From: Astrocystis sublimbata
Lineage: Eukaryota; Ascomycota; Sordariomycetes; Xylariales; Xylariaceae
DNA: 64,000 nt
Assembly: GCA_022453515.1 (NCBI GenBank)
Contig: JAJNNY010000004.1
Coordinates: forward strand, 1-64,000
Direction: 5' to 3'
Part shown: in pieces, positions 1 through 13,551 of the stretch
Layout: every line of letters starts with the position of its first letter
Position numbering within the stretch: position 1 is the first letter of the stretch
Made by a program: the position numbers and the translations under genes
The notes under the pieces: generated by a model
Told to the model about the DNA's origin: nothing
The model's input: only the letters and a program-made list of their open reading frames with translations
Databases searched by the model: none

Positions 1-159
1 CAGGCTTTGCCACCGACACCCTCTCCTCCACATGGGCCAGATGGCTCAACAAAGTCATCAAAGGTGGATGGCGAGGCTCCCTTCTCCCCTCCTGCACTAG
101 ATCAAGGCGGGTCCTCGAAGAAGGAGGCGCTCGGGGACGGACAATCTGAGAATACTTGA
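1..159 (+). CDS. Probable C-terminal tail of a gene that begins left of the window
   Basis: Frame 1 is open from the first base to a TGA at 157-159 and gives about 52 residues. The segment is rich in Pro, Ser, Gly and Lys (it contains PPTPSPPHGPDG and ends in GDGQSENT), the composition of a disordered C-terminus of a fungal regulatory protein. Nothing in the visible part identifies a family. The call rests only on the open frame touching the edge, the gene-like composition and the absence of any open frame like it in the following several kilobases. It could be chance. The sequence left of the window would settle it. Confidence 0.4.
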   Translation, partial: QALPPTPSPPHGPDGSTKSSKVDGEAPFSPPALDQGGSSKKEALGDGQSENT

Positions 160-2307
160 CAGTAACTGCAGCAGCACGTGTCTTCTCACACCTAAGTCTT
201 GGATCATCCATACCATCCTCCGTCCGACCCGCAAAATCAACATATGGCCTGGTCCTAGCATGACGGATTTGTAGAAGGTGCTAAGAATGATTTCTACACA
301 AGATTCAACCACCTAGAGACAGGAAAATGATGGGTTTCTGAGGCCGACCAAACAGACTGTCGACTCGGATATTGTAGCTTTCACTGGCGGGGAATAAGAG
401 GAGTTTGGTGATTCATTATCGAATCATATCACGCTCGAACACTGATAGAAGTACGCAAGCAGCAGATCCCAGGCCACTTCCAAGCCCGGTTTTCGAGGAA
501 TACGGTAGATAAATGGCGAAGTTTTACGCTTTCTCAAGAGTCTGCATCTCCGGAGTTCGGTATACATTCAACTTTGGGGATTCAGCCGTGCAAACAGCGA
601 ATCCATGCGATGCGAATTTCGACGCGGAAAAACACTGTGGTCGTTGCTGCGTCTACGCGCTGCATCGCGAAGCACTATTGACGACAGCGGAATTGGGTAT
701 GATCACGGAGTATGGTCCACGGCTACGAGCATGCGGGCGGGCAGACACGAGTCTAGTATTAATAGACGGGGGGAGTGATGATATGTCCCGTCAAGAGCAG
801 CATAGAGGGTTCAACTATCCGGGAGGCTTTCGATGTCCTGATGAATGAAAGTTTCCGAATACTCGCGTACACGAAGAGCGAGTCATTGTATATACAATAA
901 AAGATAGCAATATCAAGTACACGTATAATCATTGTTCATCACCATAAGCTCACTATTCGAGAAACCAAGCGTGATGTTTGCGAAAATGTGTATTCCAAAT
1001 TCGGAGATAGGTCATATTCACATACAATCCCCATTTTTACAAACATGATCTTTGGATCGGTGTTTCATCAAACTGTCTTGTAATCATACACGGGACCGAG
1101 CGAGAAGGAACAGAACAGCAGCAGTCCAGCGGACCCTTGTCTTGTCAGGCCCATGACAAAAAGAAATGCGTGACATATCGCCAATTTGGGCATTAATCGA
1201 CGCTTCATGATTCCATGTTGGGCTTAGCATCGCCGTATCGAGAAGATCCAACGATCTACTATTAGCAACACACGACAGGTTTTCGCATCTCTTTCCGCTC
1301 TCTCTCCGATTCACTAGTACTTGCCTTGCTTCCATCGGCTGCTCTATCCTATCCCAGCCCCTGCCTTGCCGAATGGAGCTGGAGAAAGGATGATTGAATA
1401 GTCTAATTAAGTTAGGAGTTCGTTGAACGTGGACGAAAGCAGGATCGTTGGAGAGGCGCTGCAAGGGAATCCTGGGGATGTGTTCTACAGAATGTACGCA
1501 GTACCTCGTTCCTCGGGAGAGATGTATACGGTTGGTTATACACATGGGTAGGGCCTAGCCACACAAGTGCAAGACCGTATGAAGTATATTATGAGTTCGT
1601 TCTAAATGAGCAAGAAAATCCAGTAGATCCAAATTATCTATCAGATTGATGGCGTAGGCCTGGAGTTAGTTAGTAACTGTGTATGTATAGTTTTAGGGCT
1701 GGAGCAACAACAGCGGGATGGACGGACGGACGAACCCTCGTTCGACGCCATTGTTTCACTTTGCCCCGGGAAATTCTTTTTTAATAACATTGCTCTATCC
1801 CTCCTCCTCCTCCTCCTCTTAATTAACGAGATAAGCTGACTCAAAAGCCACAGGTATCAGAACCGGGGGCGGAAGGAGAAGTGGAAATAAGACCTTGGTC
1901 TGGGCTGGCCCGGTCATGGTTTGGACTTGCCGTTTCGTTGAGTCTTACACACGCTGCTCAGAGCGCACTAGCCAGGGTAGATGCTGCAGATGACAGGATC
2001 CTTACAGACCCAGTCATATTCCGCCCTTGTGTAATGTAAGTGTAAGTAAGACAAGTCAAGTCAAGGCAAGGCAAATGATACTGTTGTCACTTAGGTACAT
2101 GTCTCAGCCTAGCAGGAAGTCTAAGTTGGAGTTAAGATTGGAGGACCCTCCCGAGGCGCCACACAAGATAGATGCAAAACTGCATTTAAACAATTACTTT
2201 ATAATCAGGGAATAATAGAATAATAAAACAAAAAACATTGTATATTGCTATCTGAGGGGCATTTTATTAAAGTTTTCAACTTGTATTTAGTTTTGTATTA
2301 TAAAAAC

Positions 2308-2353
2308 CTTAACAAGAACCCAGAATTGTGTTATCTATTTTGTATGGCAACCT
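2308..2353 (+). repeat. Diverged dispersed repeat, copy A (pairs with 58303-58346)
   Basis: About 45 bases in an AT-rich block align with 58303-58346. Five of the clear differences are transitions in the C-to-T or G-to-A direction, with copy B the more AT-rich; two others are T/G exchanges, plus a small indel near the end. Both copies lie outside genes. The pattern fits an old repeat family mutated by RIP (repeat-induced point mutation). The match is short and was found by eye, so only this core is claimed. Confidence 0.45.
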
Positions 2354-5300
2354 ACCTTCTCCCGCAAGTTCCGCCTCCAGATCTGTAATACACATGAAGC
2401 ACTACTATTCCATGAAATAACGGGCAAAGTGGGGATACGATGGAAGCACAAGATGTCGTTTTCATCGTCCTTGGTAAGCCGATGATGAACTGTCTCATGT
2501 ATGCAAGCCTCTTCAAAGGGAGTCTTAAAAATGATATTGAAATAACGATGTAAGCAATGAGTTACTCACCGCATACTGCTTGGCGAGTATGATATGAGAT
2601 ACCGAGATACCTACCTACCGAGCTACAGTACATACTACTGTATGTAGAACATCACACCCGCCTCCATAGTCTAGCGTCAACCCGCTGGACAAGGATTGGC
2701 AGATCCTCGGGCAAACAACACCCCATTGGTTTCCACGATGATGCCTTGACCTACCTAATGGGTATACACGCATATGCTGCGTGAGTCGGATAGGAACTCA
2801 CTTCTCTATCTGGCCACTTTCTAAAGAGCCCTTGTCCTGGCTAGACAGGCAAGCAAGCAAGGGGGGGGGGAGCCTCAACTCCGTCTACAAGAGGTAACCA
2901 ACGCACCGTTGCATTGCGGCGTTGCCCGAAACCAGGAACCGACTGCCGCAATAGGACAATAAGCCTAGCGTACATGTATGCCCACATCGACTACCGCTCG
3001 ACTACAATCGTGGCGCTGGGAAAAGTTTCTTTGCCGGCGGCGGGACTCGGTAGTCAACTACCTAACGTATGCGCACTTACTCGGTCTGCAGACGTTAGTA
3101 CCTCCGCATGTGATCATGATGTAAAAGAGAGAAGGGGGGGGGGGGCCATTGGATTGCTGTAAAAATATGTTCAAATCCATGGCAAGATGTCTGACGACGT
3201 GCAGCGAAGCCATCAACCATAGACTATAGAAAAGGTATCTCAAGATTGACGGGATCACAGGCACGGATCGTTTATTCGGCATGAAAACCTTCGATGAGGA
3301 GTATGGGATGATGAGACCGAGATTGTATTCTTTCTGTCCTCCATGTCATGATCTTTACCTGCCAGCCCCTCGTCCTCGTCAGTGGTCACGGCTGCTCGTC
3401 ACGCTACACCGACGCCCTGCAGGTGATCACAAGCGAGCGTATTGATTCAACCTATGTACATGTGTACCTATAGTACTGTACCTACTCCATGGATATAAGA
3501 TCGATCTTCTGCATGGATCCCAGTGGGTAAAACCACGCATCAATGCAGAGCCTACCCCGGCCAAACAAGGCGCTGCTGTGCGCACATATAACGTCGAGGG
3601 GAAATCCGCGCTAAACTCGCACGGTCAGCCACTCGTCGTTCCAAGTGAGATCTGATATGTCTTTCGGATATGAACGGTCTTATAGTACGCCGCCTCAAAG
3701 GCCCTGAGAATCCCTGTCAGTAGCCGACAGCCGCTGAGAAAAACGCCGCGTTGGGCAATGGGAATCCGACCGCGGCCGTCCTCCTCCGCGTTTTCGCTGA
3801 AGTTGCTGGGGGCTCACGTGCGAATATCATTGTACTCGTACAGTTAGCATCAAAAGTGCACAAATCAAATTGGCGCAGTGTATGTATGGTAAGTTAGATG
3901 ACGTATATAATGCATGGAGTAAGGGTAACGCATTCCAACGATTGATTTGAGCGCATGGCACACCAGAGCGCCTCTCGCGGCGAAGGGCTGCAAGTGGAAA
4001 AGAACGGATCGAGCACTAAGAAGGAAAACCCTTGTAAGCGCTACGGAGCGAGGGATTTAATCATATGTATCTTGTATGTGGCTCACATGTGACACCTTTT
4101 TGACAGAAAGAACCGTTCATGTGTTTAATTATGCTTTAATGAACACTATAGATTAAAAGTGCCCCGTACCTTACTGCGTGGTATTATAAAAGACGCAGAC
4201 ACTAACCTGTACAAGGTGGATAAGCCAAGGATAAGCCTTAGAAAAAAAAAAGGCGAAACATCGCCCGAATATTAACCACTGTTCTCAACACCTCTTCCTA
4301 GCCTCTTGGGGTAAAAGGTAGGTACTACAGAGGAATATCCAGTTGCTCAGCGCGGTCGCGGCGATAAACAAGGACAATATATACTATGTAGACATACGCG
4401 CCATCGCTGGTTTGTGGAATCTTCCCGCACGTGGCTCAATCAGCCGTGTTCCGTCTTGTGCCAGCCACTAGCCAAGCCGCGGCCGTTGTTGGCTCGGCTA
4501 ATGCTACCGTTGCGCGTCTGACGAACTGTTGGTCACTTTGAGCCCCGCGCGGGCCCAACGATGTGGGACGATCGACCAAATCTCCGTAGGTGCCCACAAT
4601 GAAGTAGTCGAGAACGTGATGGAACCTCGACCAGAAGCCAAAGTGATCGAGCCTCGCGAGCTGACTCGGGACCAAGCTCGACCAAGCACCATAGCAGATA
4701 TGCAAAGCTTCGCCCTGCATGCCGCAACTGTACACAAATTCCTAATCTGTCCATAGTCGCCATAGGCTAGGTTAGTTCCCTTGGACCTCGAACTCCCGAG
4801 TCGCTTGCGTCGTCTGTCTACATAGTATGCACGCAAATTGAGTTTCCTAGTGTCCACTGTCCTTCGTACGAGTGCGCGGGTTGCGAAGTCATAGGGTTCT
4901 CGTATGTATATAGTAGAGTCAAAGTGTGCACTGGTATTCAGTCTCCCAGGCCGATGTGCCCAGTTGAAGTGGCTGGCGGCGTCTAGAGCAAAAGAGCTGA
5001 TACCGCTATTCGGCACGCCTATACTGTACAACGAGCATATCAAGTGCGGGCGAGTCTACGCATCAATTCATCTGTGTTTAGTTCTGTAAAGCTTTCCTCC
5101 TCCCTCTTATTCGAAAAGTATCCCCACACTAAGACGCAAAGCCAGTAAGCTCCCAAGGTAGCCTGAGTCTGGCTGCACGGTAGACTCCACTAACGCAGAT
5201 AATGCATTCGTACCGTTTTGAAAGGGAGGGGGTGTGTTGGTGAAAACAGCTACTAGTAGAAGATTCAACTTACTGCTTGAGATACAGAATATCATCCTGG

Positions 5301-8300
5301 CATCTGGAAAGTGGCCGTCCCCTCTCGATGTATCCGGCTGTCCGCGGTGCTCGGGGGTGCTCGGCGCGCGTAAGCCACAGGAAGTGGAGAGGTGCGATAG
5401 TCTGGAAACGAGTCATACTATACGATGGTGTTGGCCGGATAGGAAACGATAGAGCCTTTAAGGTGCTCTCTAAGGGTCGATGACAGGAAGTCTAAATATT
5501 TAGTCTGTGGAATGTGGTGTGATGTCTGCAGGACGGTCGATCCTTTTGCCTCGTGCTTAGACGGTATTCAAGCTACTAAGGCAGGACTACACGCATAGCA
5601 TATCCAACTACCTGCGGCATCAACCTATCACAGGTGGTGGTGAAGAAATTAGGTTGGCACGGTGGCTGAACGGGATGCTGCATGGTTAGTACTAGCTTGA
5701 TGGCCAAGACTAGCGAGACTAGATGGCGTTCCTGCTCTAACGGCGCCCGAAGCGAGAAGATCTCCAAGCCAACCAGGTGGAGTTGAATTCGCGATCCTAC
5801 CAAGCCTACCTCGGCAGTATGATAGTATACTTACTATGTACGAGTAGTGTGTCTCGTGTGTGTGCTCGTGTGGTACTATGTACTACTAGTAAGTATGTCA
5901 ATGGAAAGTCGTAGCGATGCTGCAAACACCGTCAGGGCCATCATGACACCTACGAGTACTCGTACCTACCTACCTACTCGTGCGCGTTGCGATACCCAGG
6001 TGCCCAGGCATCCAGGACCCGGCAAGGGATAGGCTGATTCGTGGATCCTGTCGAGCCTGTCGAGCCTGTGTCGTTTGGCGGCAAGATGGCGAGTGCTACT
6101 ATCATGACTATCATGTCGGTCGTCGTCTCTCGTCGGATATGTCGCGCAACGACATTAGTCAGGATCGGTCATTGTGACGTCGGCCACCTCGAAGCAACAG
6201 TAAGTTCTTTGAAACCGGCTCAGATGGGCAAATGTGGTCCCCGGGCAAAGGTACCACTACACTACCACTCACGACCAACAGGGCCGGAGCACAGATGGTC
6301 GTATTCCTTCGGTATTTTCATTTCCCTCTCATGTCTCTCGCAGTCACGCACGCACTCCGGCGTCTGCTGGGGCGGGCTGGCTGGCGGGCTGGCTGGACCC
6401 GTACAAAAATGCACAGGGCGCGAGGGGCGTGTGGTTGGCTGGATGGAAGGCTGGAGGCTGGACAGAAAGATCCATGGATGGAGATGCGTAGGGTGACAGA
6501 AGTGGACGAATGTCATGTTGGCATTGTTTCAGATTTCGCCCAATCCGGCAAGCAGGGGGGTAGCTGAGAGCGCTAGGGCCACTTGGTCCACCGGCTACAA
6601 TACTTAGGCCCGCTAGGTCCCTACTCAAGCCCCTAACGTACCTAGAAGCCACCACAGCACACAGGCACGCGCCCTGGGCGAGCTGGGAAGGGTCTGTACG
6701 TACGAAATACCTGCCTAGGCGAGCTAGGGTCACTAACGTGGTGACGGACGGACAGGGTCATGGTCAGAAACGATGCTGAACACGTACACACGTAACACGT
6801 TTACGAGTAACCTCCTAAGACTAAAAACGATACGCACGATCCAAGTCAAGTGGACAACTACGGCTATCGTGGCGGGTAATGCCGATGCTCATAAACGCAT
6901 TGTTCTCGGATGCAATCGGACTCGAACCATTCATGGGCCTGCGTCGCTGGGTCTGTGTCTTACGTAGCTGGCGACTCATCATCAGGTACTCACTCACCTC
7001 CAGATGCTGTTGTCAACCCCCTTTTACATATTGTGCACACATACTTTGACCCTTCTTCAAGGTTGACCGTCTCATCATTTCCCAGTTGCCCCTATTATAA
7101 TTGATAACCCGATGTACCTGCTGCACGGCCCTGCCGATGCTTCCTGTGCTGGATCACGACCACCCATTGCGTCATTGTCTACACATACCCTTCCTTCTCG
7201 GCTTCACAGCTGCAGCTCGGGCAGGATTCGGAAGGCGGGCGAGGCGGGCAGCTCAGGGATATCGTGAACATAGGAGGCCGCAGCTACTCGTAGGTACGTC
7301 ACGGCACAGAACGTGCAACGACGTCCAGCCCCTCCCAGCTACCTACTCGCCTACCACGCGAGCACTGCGGTAGTCAAAAACAATGCCCGAACTATCTGGG
7401 CCCTTTCGGAATTGAGTGCAACACTCTCTCTGCCCTTTTGCCTACGGTTCGTATCGTAAAGTCCCCGTCGCTGAAGAGATCTGCAACATCGTGGCACTGT
7501 TGTGGCTGTCTCCCAAGTGGGCTGGTGGGTGGGTAACTGAAGCTCGTCGCAGTATGAGGCCCAGTTTGTCTGATTGTCTTACAAAGCGACAACCAATGAC
7601 AGAATAATGTTCCCAAAGTAGCCTGACAAGGAGAACAGCGGCCAGGGTAAGTTCTCTTCTTAATAACAACCCCGCAATCCTCTCATCTGGGCCTCTTTGA
7701 AAAAAAGGACCAGGCTTAACCTTGTACTGAATTTGCTAGTCACATTGTAGAAGTCGTTGCTTTTGAATAAAGAAGTGGACAGTCAGTTAGTTACGCACCG
7801 TATGTTTACTTCCGCTTTGGAACAACTTTCCACTCAAACTGGAGTTCTGACAGTTGGCGGGTTCTAATATTAGGACCAATACCTTGCTGTTCATCATCAC
7901 TCAACGAGGATACCCGGTCTTGTCCCGGTTCCGTAATGGATTGGGCACGGCCTAAACCCTTAACAACATAGTGTTGACAGGCCAGGACCAGGATATCTCA
8001 GAACCTAGATGAATATCAAGTAACAACGGGGGTGGTCTTAAATAACCTTGCTAAATTTCTATCCCCCGACCTGGGGCTGAACGGATTCCGTCAATGACGG
8101 CTAGTTTCTGTATACTAGTACATCGTAAAGACGCGTCTGTCCGCGCCTTGTTGCCTGCAACGATGCATATGAGTTAGATGAGATCTGCAGAGCGATCCAG
8201 ATATGGTTAGAGGAGGTGCCGCCGAAAAAAAAGAAAAAGAAAAAGAAAGTACAGGGACTTATGAAAGGGAAACTTCAACACACGACACACACATTCGGAG

Positions 8301-10535
8301 AGGGCATGGCGCCGATGCAAAGTGGTGAGTGCATTCCTGCCGTTGTCCTGGATTCGAAACACTAATTTTAATAATCCTAGTTTTACCACATGGCTGGCCT
8401 GGGGGAGGGCTTAGTTGAAACGACCAAGTGTGACGGGGACTACTTGCCCAATGCGGTTCCGATCCGAGTCACACTGTCACACACACATACGAAGACACAA
8501 CCATCGTACTATGGATATAACACATCCATGATTCATTCAATTGTCCAACGCGCAGTAAACAAACAACCCTAGATGCTTGGGTCCGCCCAGGTCCGAGTTG
8601 GGTACCTGCCATTCAGTCAAATGCGGCATGCTGCTCGGTGGAGACGGACAAATCAGCCGTCAGGTCCGAAGATCGTCAAGCCGAGTAATTGCTGTAACTC
8701 TAGTTACTATGCGCCTATGACTGCCCGATATTTCAGCCACCCAATGCACATACTAGACGTTCAAGACCAATCAATCCACGGTGATTTGCTGCTTATTTTC
8801 ACGGGAATAAGCTCTAAGCTGAGGAATTGACCAATTGGGCTATTTTGGAGTACGGGGTTGCAAACCTTACAACCTGGAAGCTCTCATCGTAGCCATTGCC
8901 AGTGTCTGTCTGTACGGGCACTTCATGCTATGTACATACGAGTAGTATCCGTATGCAATTACCTAAGTACTTCAGGCAACGACCCACCAATAGCGTTGTT
9001 CCGTCCAAGGAGGCTGCCCACTCTATATACAGTAGTAACTGGTCACACATCAGTCCTGTTAGTTGTGATCATTGAACTGATACTAGTAGTGATTGTTCCT
9101 AGATCGTATCTTTCGATGTGATGGATACTTTCGGTTTGCTAGCATGAAACTTGCCTACCTACCTACCTATCTACCTACATATGTGCGTATGTAAGAGCCT
9201 GCACAACACGAGCAGTATGCACATGTGTAATACTGCATACCCATACCCTGTACATACATCGTAGGTATGTGCTGGGAGACAGCTCACCTCAAGCTCACGG
9301 TTGCGTGTACACGGGCACTTCCGGCCTAGGGTTCTTCTCCACCTCGGCCTACCTTAGGTGGGCATTGAAAAGCTAAGATGAACTTCTCCACGACTCAGTC
9401 AGCCACCCCTCCAAGTGTGAGGTTAGACTTTCTCGCCTTCTTGTGCATGAGCCCCAATTCTGCATGTCTTACACTACCTACCGCGCCAACCTAGCTCTCG
9501 TATCGTTCCCGATCTCTCAGTTTTTTCTACTCTGTTACTACTTAGTACGATGTGTTCCCAACCTATGTAAATAGCCCACAAATTGCATTACTCCAGCTTT
9601 ACGTTGCCCAGCAAATGTTAACAAGATGAAGGGAAGAAGCAGCAGCTTCTGAATTCATCTGTGTTGTTGTAGATGCCTAGGTAGCTAGCACCCCGGGTAC
9701 CTAGGTACCTAGTTAATCGATCAGACCCATTGCCAAAGTCCAACCGTTGCAGTTCCTCTCTTCCATCGTGTACGAGTAATATGTGTTTGCAAACAGTAAG
9801 AGCACCTAGCTACCTACCGACCTACGGCCTTGAGTTAGTTCCCAACTACCATCTCACGACCCCACTTATACTTGTTCGACTTATTCAGGCAATCAAGCCA
9901 GCAAAACTTTCTTGCGCAGGAGCCGCTTGGGGCAATACTGACACCCCCACGTCTCTTTCTTCATTCACCCCTTACCGGCCTGCTGCTGGCTGACTTCGTC
10001 TGCATCTCAAGCGACACACCACTCCTCCTCCAATGTATGTTCGGTGCAATGCCCTCATGCCCTCATGCCCTCAGACTACCTGGACACCTACCCACCTCAT
10101 GTCAACCTCTGTTACCTATTGCATCGTAGGTAGGCCGGGGAGGAGGTACCTCTGCTTGTCGAATTGGAGACCCACGAAGTAAAAAATACAGTATCATACC
10201 TGGCCTCGGACACCCCAACCCATCGTCGGCGCCACACACCCTGGCCCGCCTGGCTGTGTCTTGTCAACCCTAGAACCCTGGAGAGTCGAGCAACAGCAAC
10301 AGGGGGGGCTCCAGGGATAGGCCGACTTCACTTTGATGCCCTCGACGCCCTCGATGCCGTCTTCGACAGCTTTATCCACCACAGCCTTGTCCCTGCAGGG
10401 GTGAGCAGTAAAGTTCCCCGCCTAGATAATCTCCCCCCCCTCTTCCGGCACGTCTTGCCCTCGTACAGTTTTGCTAAGTATGAGCTTACCTACTTTCTTG
10501 CCTAGGCTTCCGCCTGGGTCGTAGTCTGGTGCTAG

Positions 10536-10557
10536 GTAGGCAGGCAGGCAGGCAGGC
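10536..10557 (+). repeat. Tandem GGCA tetranucleotide run
   Basis: The GGCA unit is repeated about five times, interrupted by a change to GGCG at the right end. It lies in non-coding DNA upstream of the gene at 11912. Confidence 0.7.
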
Positions 10558-11747
10558 GAGGCAAGGAGATAGGGTGGCACTGTCAAGCCACATTCGTGGA
10601 CCTCACAGCGCTGTGCTGTCCCTCGTCCGTCTTGATTACCGTACAGTATAGCATCCTCTGGCATACACGTACTGGCCCATATCTTCCCGCGCCGAGAGCT
10701 GCTCTGCTCTGTATCATCGTTTTTCCTTCTCACAGGACTCGACTCGACTCAACTCGACCCGACCCGACTCGGACTCGTGTCTGTCATTTTTCTGATTACG
10801 CCTTCGAAACTGACTGACTGGCCCTCGCTTGGGTGGGTTGGCTCTCGTTCTCGCCCCTCCGGGCTCGTCTTCGTCCTTGCAGATAGATGGTCCTGCGGCA
10901 CCCATCTCAGACTTACTTTTACTTGCATGTCTCACGACGCTCCGTCTTCCTCACGCCAGGGTTCCCTCGCACGTCTCCTTCGCTGTTGGCTGATCTGATC
11001 TTCGCAAATCTGCCACTGCGGCTCTTGGTGCCAACTCTTCATCGGCTGCACCGCTTCCAATCAAAGCCGAGCCATTGACGACTCCACATGTCCATTCGAG
11101 AACGTCTCTTTTCCTACCTACTTTCCATTTTGGGCATTGCCTAAATCGGCTGCACGTTAAGGGATCTACATCCAGTAGAGGGCCATCTGCCGTGCCGTTG
11201 TCTCATTGTCTCATTCCCACACTCGCTCTCTCGCTCGCTCGCGCAGAGGCCCTGACTCTGCCATTGTACTGTACATAGTAAGTACATGAGGTTGTTGCAT
11301 TTCGCTTGCCAGTCCCTGATGCCTAGTACGACTGCTTGCCTGCTCCGGTACTGCATCTGCAGCACGCCTGCAGCACGTCTGCCCTCTCCAGGACCTTTCC
11401 CTCCTCCAAGTCAAGTGTCTTCCTGCCTGCCTGCCCCCCCCCCCCCCGGGATGCCGATCTCGACCGGTGCCGCGCCAGGGCCTGCCCAGCTTGGAACGCC
11501 CAGATACCACCTCATCATCGAGACCCGTCACGGCATCGTCCATCAGCTAATGCCTCCCTGAAATTAGCTAGTCAGTATAGTCAATTTGTGCCCATGCGTC
11601 TGGCACTGATCTCCAGATGAGGCTGGTCTTAATGACCGAACTATATCATTAGCCCCGACAGCTTTCCTCGCCACCACTAAGCTGGCCGCCCTCTCCAGCT
11701 TGCTTATGCAAAGGTTATTATTACTTGTTAATTTGTTGTCTTCGTTC

Positions 11748-11802
11748 TTGTCGTTGCTGCTGCTGCTGTCCTTGTCGTTGCTGCTGCTGCTGTCCTTGTT
11801 GT
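11748..11802 (+). repeat. Two copies of a 24-base CTG-rich unit
   Basis: The unit TCGTTGCTGCTGCTGCTGTC plus CTTG occurs twice in direct tandem, with CTG triplets inside each unit. It lies about 110 bases upstream of the predicted start at 11912, so it is probably in the 5' leader. On the opposite strand it is a CAG/CAA-type microsatellite. Confidence 0.75.
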
Positions 11803-11911
11803 TCCTTCTCTTTTCTTCCTTTTCGTACTTGTTAGTGCTATTTGCCCACGCCCAGAATGTCGTCCTACCATACTACCTCCTAGCTTGCTTGCCATTGCTC
11901 TGTCTACCGAG

Positions 11912-13551
11912 ATGATGCTCACCATGACCCAGCCTCTATCGTACGGCTACCGGCCAATCCATGACTTACCGACACCACCTCGATCTTCACCCCCCTTGAC
12001 GATCTTGGATATTTCGCAAAAGACGCTTCAGCAGCAGCAGCAGCAGCAAAGCCCGCCCGCTCAGCCCATGTCGGCACCTCACCGTGGCCTGCCACCACCG
12101 GCGGCCATGACACTAGCCCAACCGCCGCCGCCGCCGCCGCCACAGCCACATGGTCCACCTCATCCACCTCATCCACAGGCAATGGGCTCGGTGATGCAAT
12201 CTCAGGTACCGCCAGCTCCGTCTCCGCATGGCCAAACTCGGGGCTCGTTGCCTCCACCACCGTCCCAATGGCAAGGATCGGAGGATACCATGAAAAACTG
12301 GTTAATGGCTAGATCCGAGGAAGAAAGGACAAGGCAAGAAGAAGAGAGGACACGGCAAGAATCCCTTCGCCTGGAACAGAGAAGACTCGAGCACGAAATA
12401 CTTCGAACATCACTAGAGCGCGGCATACCACCCCCCATGATACCTGTGCTTTTCGCAGGCTTAGGCAGTAGCCACTTTTCGCCGGCTACAATGGAATGGC
12501 TCCAACAGTTTCTGCCGTCGCCGCATCACGCTCCGATCTTACAGCCCCACGGGCCCATGTCTCCTGGCCACAGGCGGGATTCTCAACAGTACGGTTCGTA
12601 CGCGGGGTCTGCTGGTGTCCCGCCCACTCCGGGGTCTGCGGCTGGGACACAGGCAGGATTTGTTCAATATCAAGGCCCGGGCTCGCCCGCCAGGGCACGG
12701 GCGCACACCATTGGCAGTCTCGGCGGTGCGGCGAACCGCCCAGTGGGGGGGTTGGGTACTTCAGCATTACCACGATTAACCACGGGCGAGGGTATCGCTG
12801 GGCCTCCGCACACGTCGCACACTACGATCCAGCAACATCAGCAGCCATCTCAGCCACCGGCACAGCAGCAGCAGCAACAAGGAGCAGCAACTCAACAAGA
12901 AACACAGTCCCCGGGGATTTATTTCCACTACTGGCAGCCTCCAACGTCCAACGCGGGTTCCAGCCAGCAAGCAGCGTCGTCCGGTTCGTCCTTGTCCAAA
13001 CCCACCCCCTGAAGGAATTGCCCGACGACGATCGCTGTTGCTAACCCCAAACAGATTCGCCTAAGAAGCGCAAAGCAACAGGGCCACAACCATCCGTCCC
13101 TCCACCGAGCCAACGGCGGTCGAGGTCTCCAACTTTCGTGCAGCAAGGCGGCACTGCTCTGTTATCTCATCCGCCGCCGGGTCGCCGGCGAGGCCACTCA
13201 CGGCAGAGAAGCGATATATCCGCATACCGCTCCAAGGCTGAGGTGTTTGGACCACATGGAGGGTTTTCTCCGGGCATGGGAGCCCCTCTGGTGGGCACAT
13301 CAAGAGAAAACACGTTCGCCGAGCCATATCAACAATCACGAAGCAGCCATTCCGTCTCGTCCATGCTATCGTCAGATCAGCCGTCTTCCCGATTTCCTCC
13401 TGATGGTAGATCCTCCGGGCAGCAATTAGAGCGGGAGCAGCGTTCACGGGCAGGGTCCGAGGAAAGAGGGGAAAGAGGGCGCGGAGCTCATCCACCACCG
13501 CCACCACCGCCCCCTCCGCCTCCAGCGCCTCGCGAGCGTACAAATGAATAA
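11912..13551 (+). CDS. Conserved Pezizomycotina nuclear protein, Pro/Gln-rich, function unknown
   Basis: There are two exons, 11912-12983 and 13055-13551, with a 71-base phase-1 intron (donor GTTCGT, branch GCTAAC, acceptor CAG). They give about 522 residues. The N-terminus reads MTQPLSYGYRPIHDLPTPP. Poly-Gln (near residues 40-47) and poly-Pro stretches follow. A charged helix around residues 130-170 holds two EEERTRQE repeats and EQRRLEHEILR, then a conserved GIPPPMIPVLFAGLG segment. Later come IYFHYWQPPTS and a basic SPKKRK motif created at the splice junction, a likely nuclear localisation signal. I recall proteins of this layout throughout Pezizomycotina, with no known function. There is no DNA-binding domain. 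The start could be 11912, 11915 or 11924; 11924 has the best context (ACCATGA). An open frame also extends upstream to 11885. Confidence 0.75.

Larger units (their letters stand above)
160..11911. other. Gene-poor intergenic region of about 11.7 kb
   Basis: No open frame here has recognisable family similarity or a convincing exon series. The longest, at 1084-1545 (-) and 4504-5043 (-), look like random translation. The region holds homopolymer tracts (G10 at 2861-2870, G12 at 3134-3145, C14 at 11434-11447), CCTA/TAGG tetranucleotide runs (for example 9155-9180), a (GGCA)n run near 10536-10557 and an AT-rich stretch at 2215-2350 that contains a diverged repeat. The last 1.4 kb before 11912 is pyrimidine-rich on the + strand, as in many fungal promoters and 5' leaders, and probably serves the gene that starts there. 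Confidence 0.6.

Noticed and set aside
513..848. 111-codon plus-strand frame
   Set aside because: Cys/Arg-scattered sequence with no recognisable motif or signal peptide, in otherwise gene-free DNA.
1084..1545. 153-codon minus-strand frame
   Set aside because: No domain, no biased composition typical of genes, and no splice partners. Such lengths occur by chance at this base composition.
5641..5805. Possible tRNA (GGTGGAGTTGAATTC-like T-arm)
   Set aside because: The putative T-loop does not match GGTTCGANNCC, and no paired acceptor stem or anticodon arm could be folded around it.
9155..9185. CRISPR-like or telomere-like array of CCTA units
   Set aside because: It is a short tetranucleotide microsatellite without spacers. 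The fungal telomere repeat is TTAGGG, which is not present as an array.
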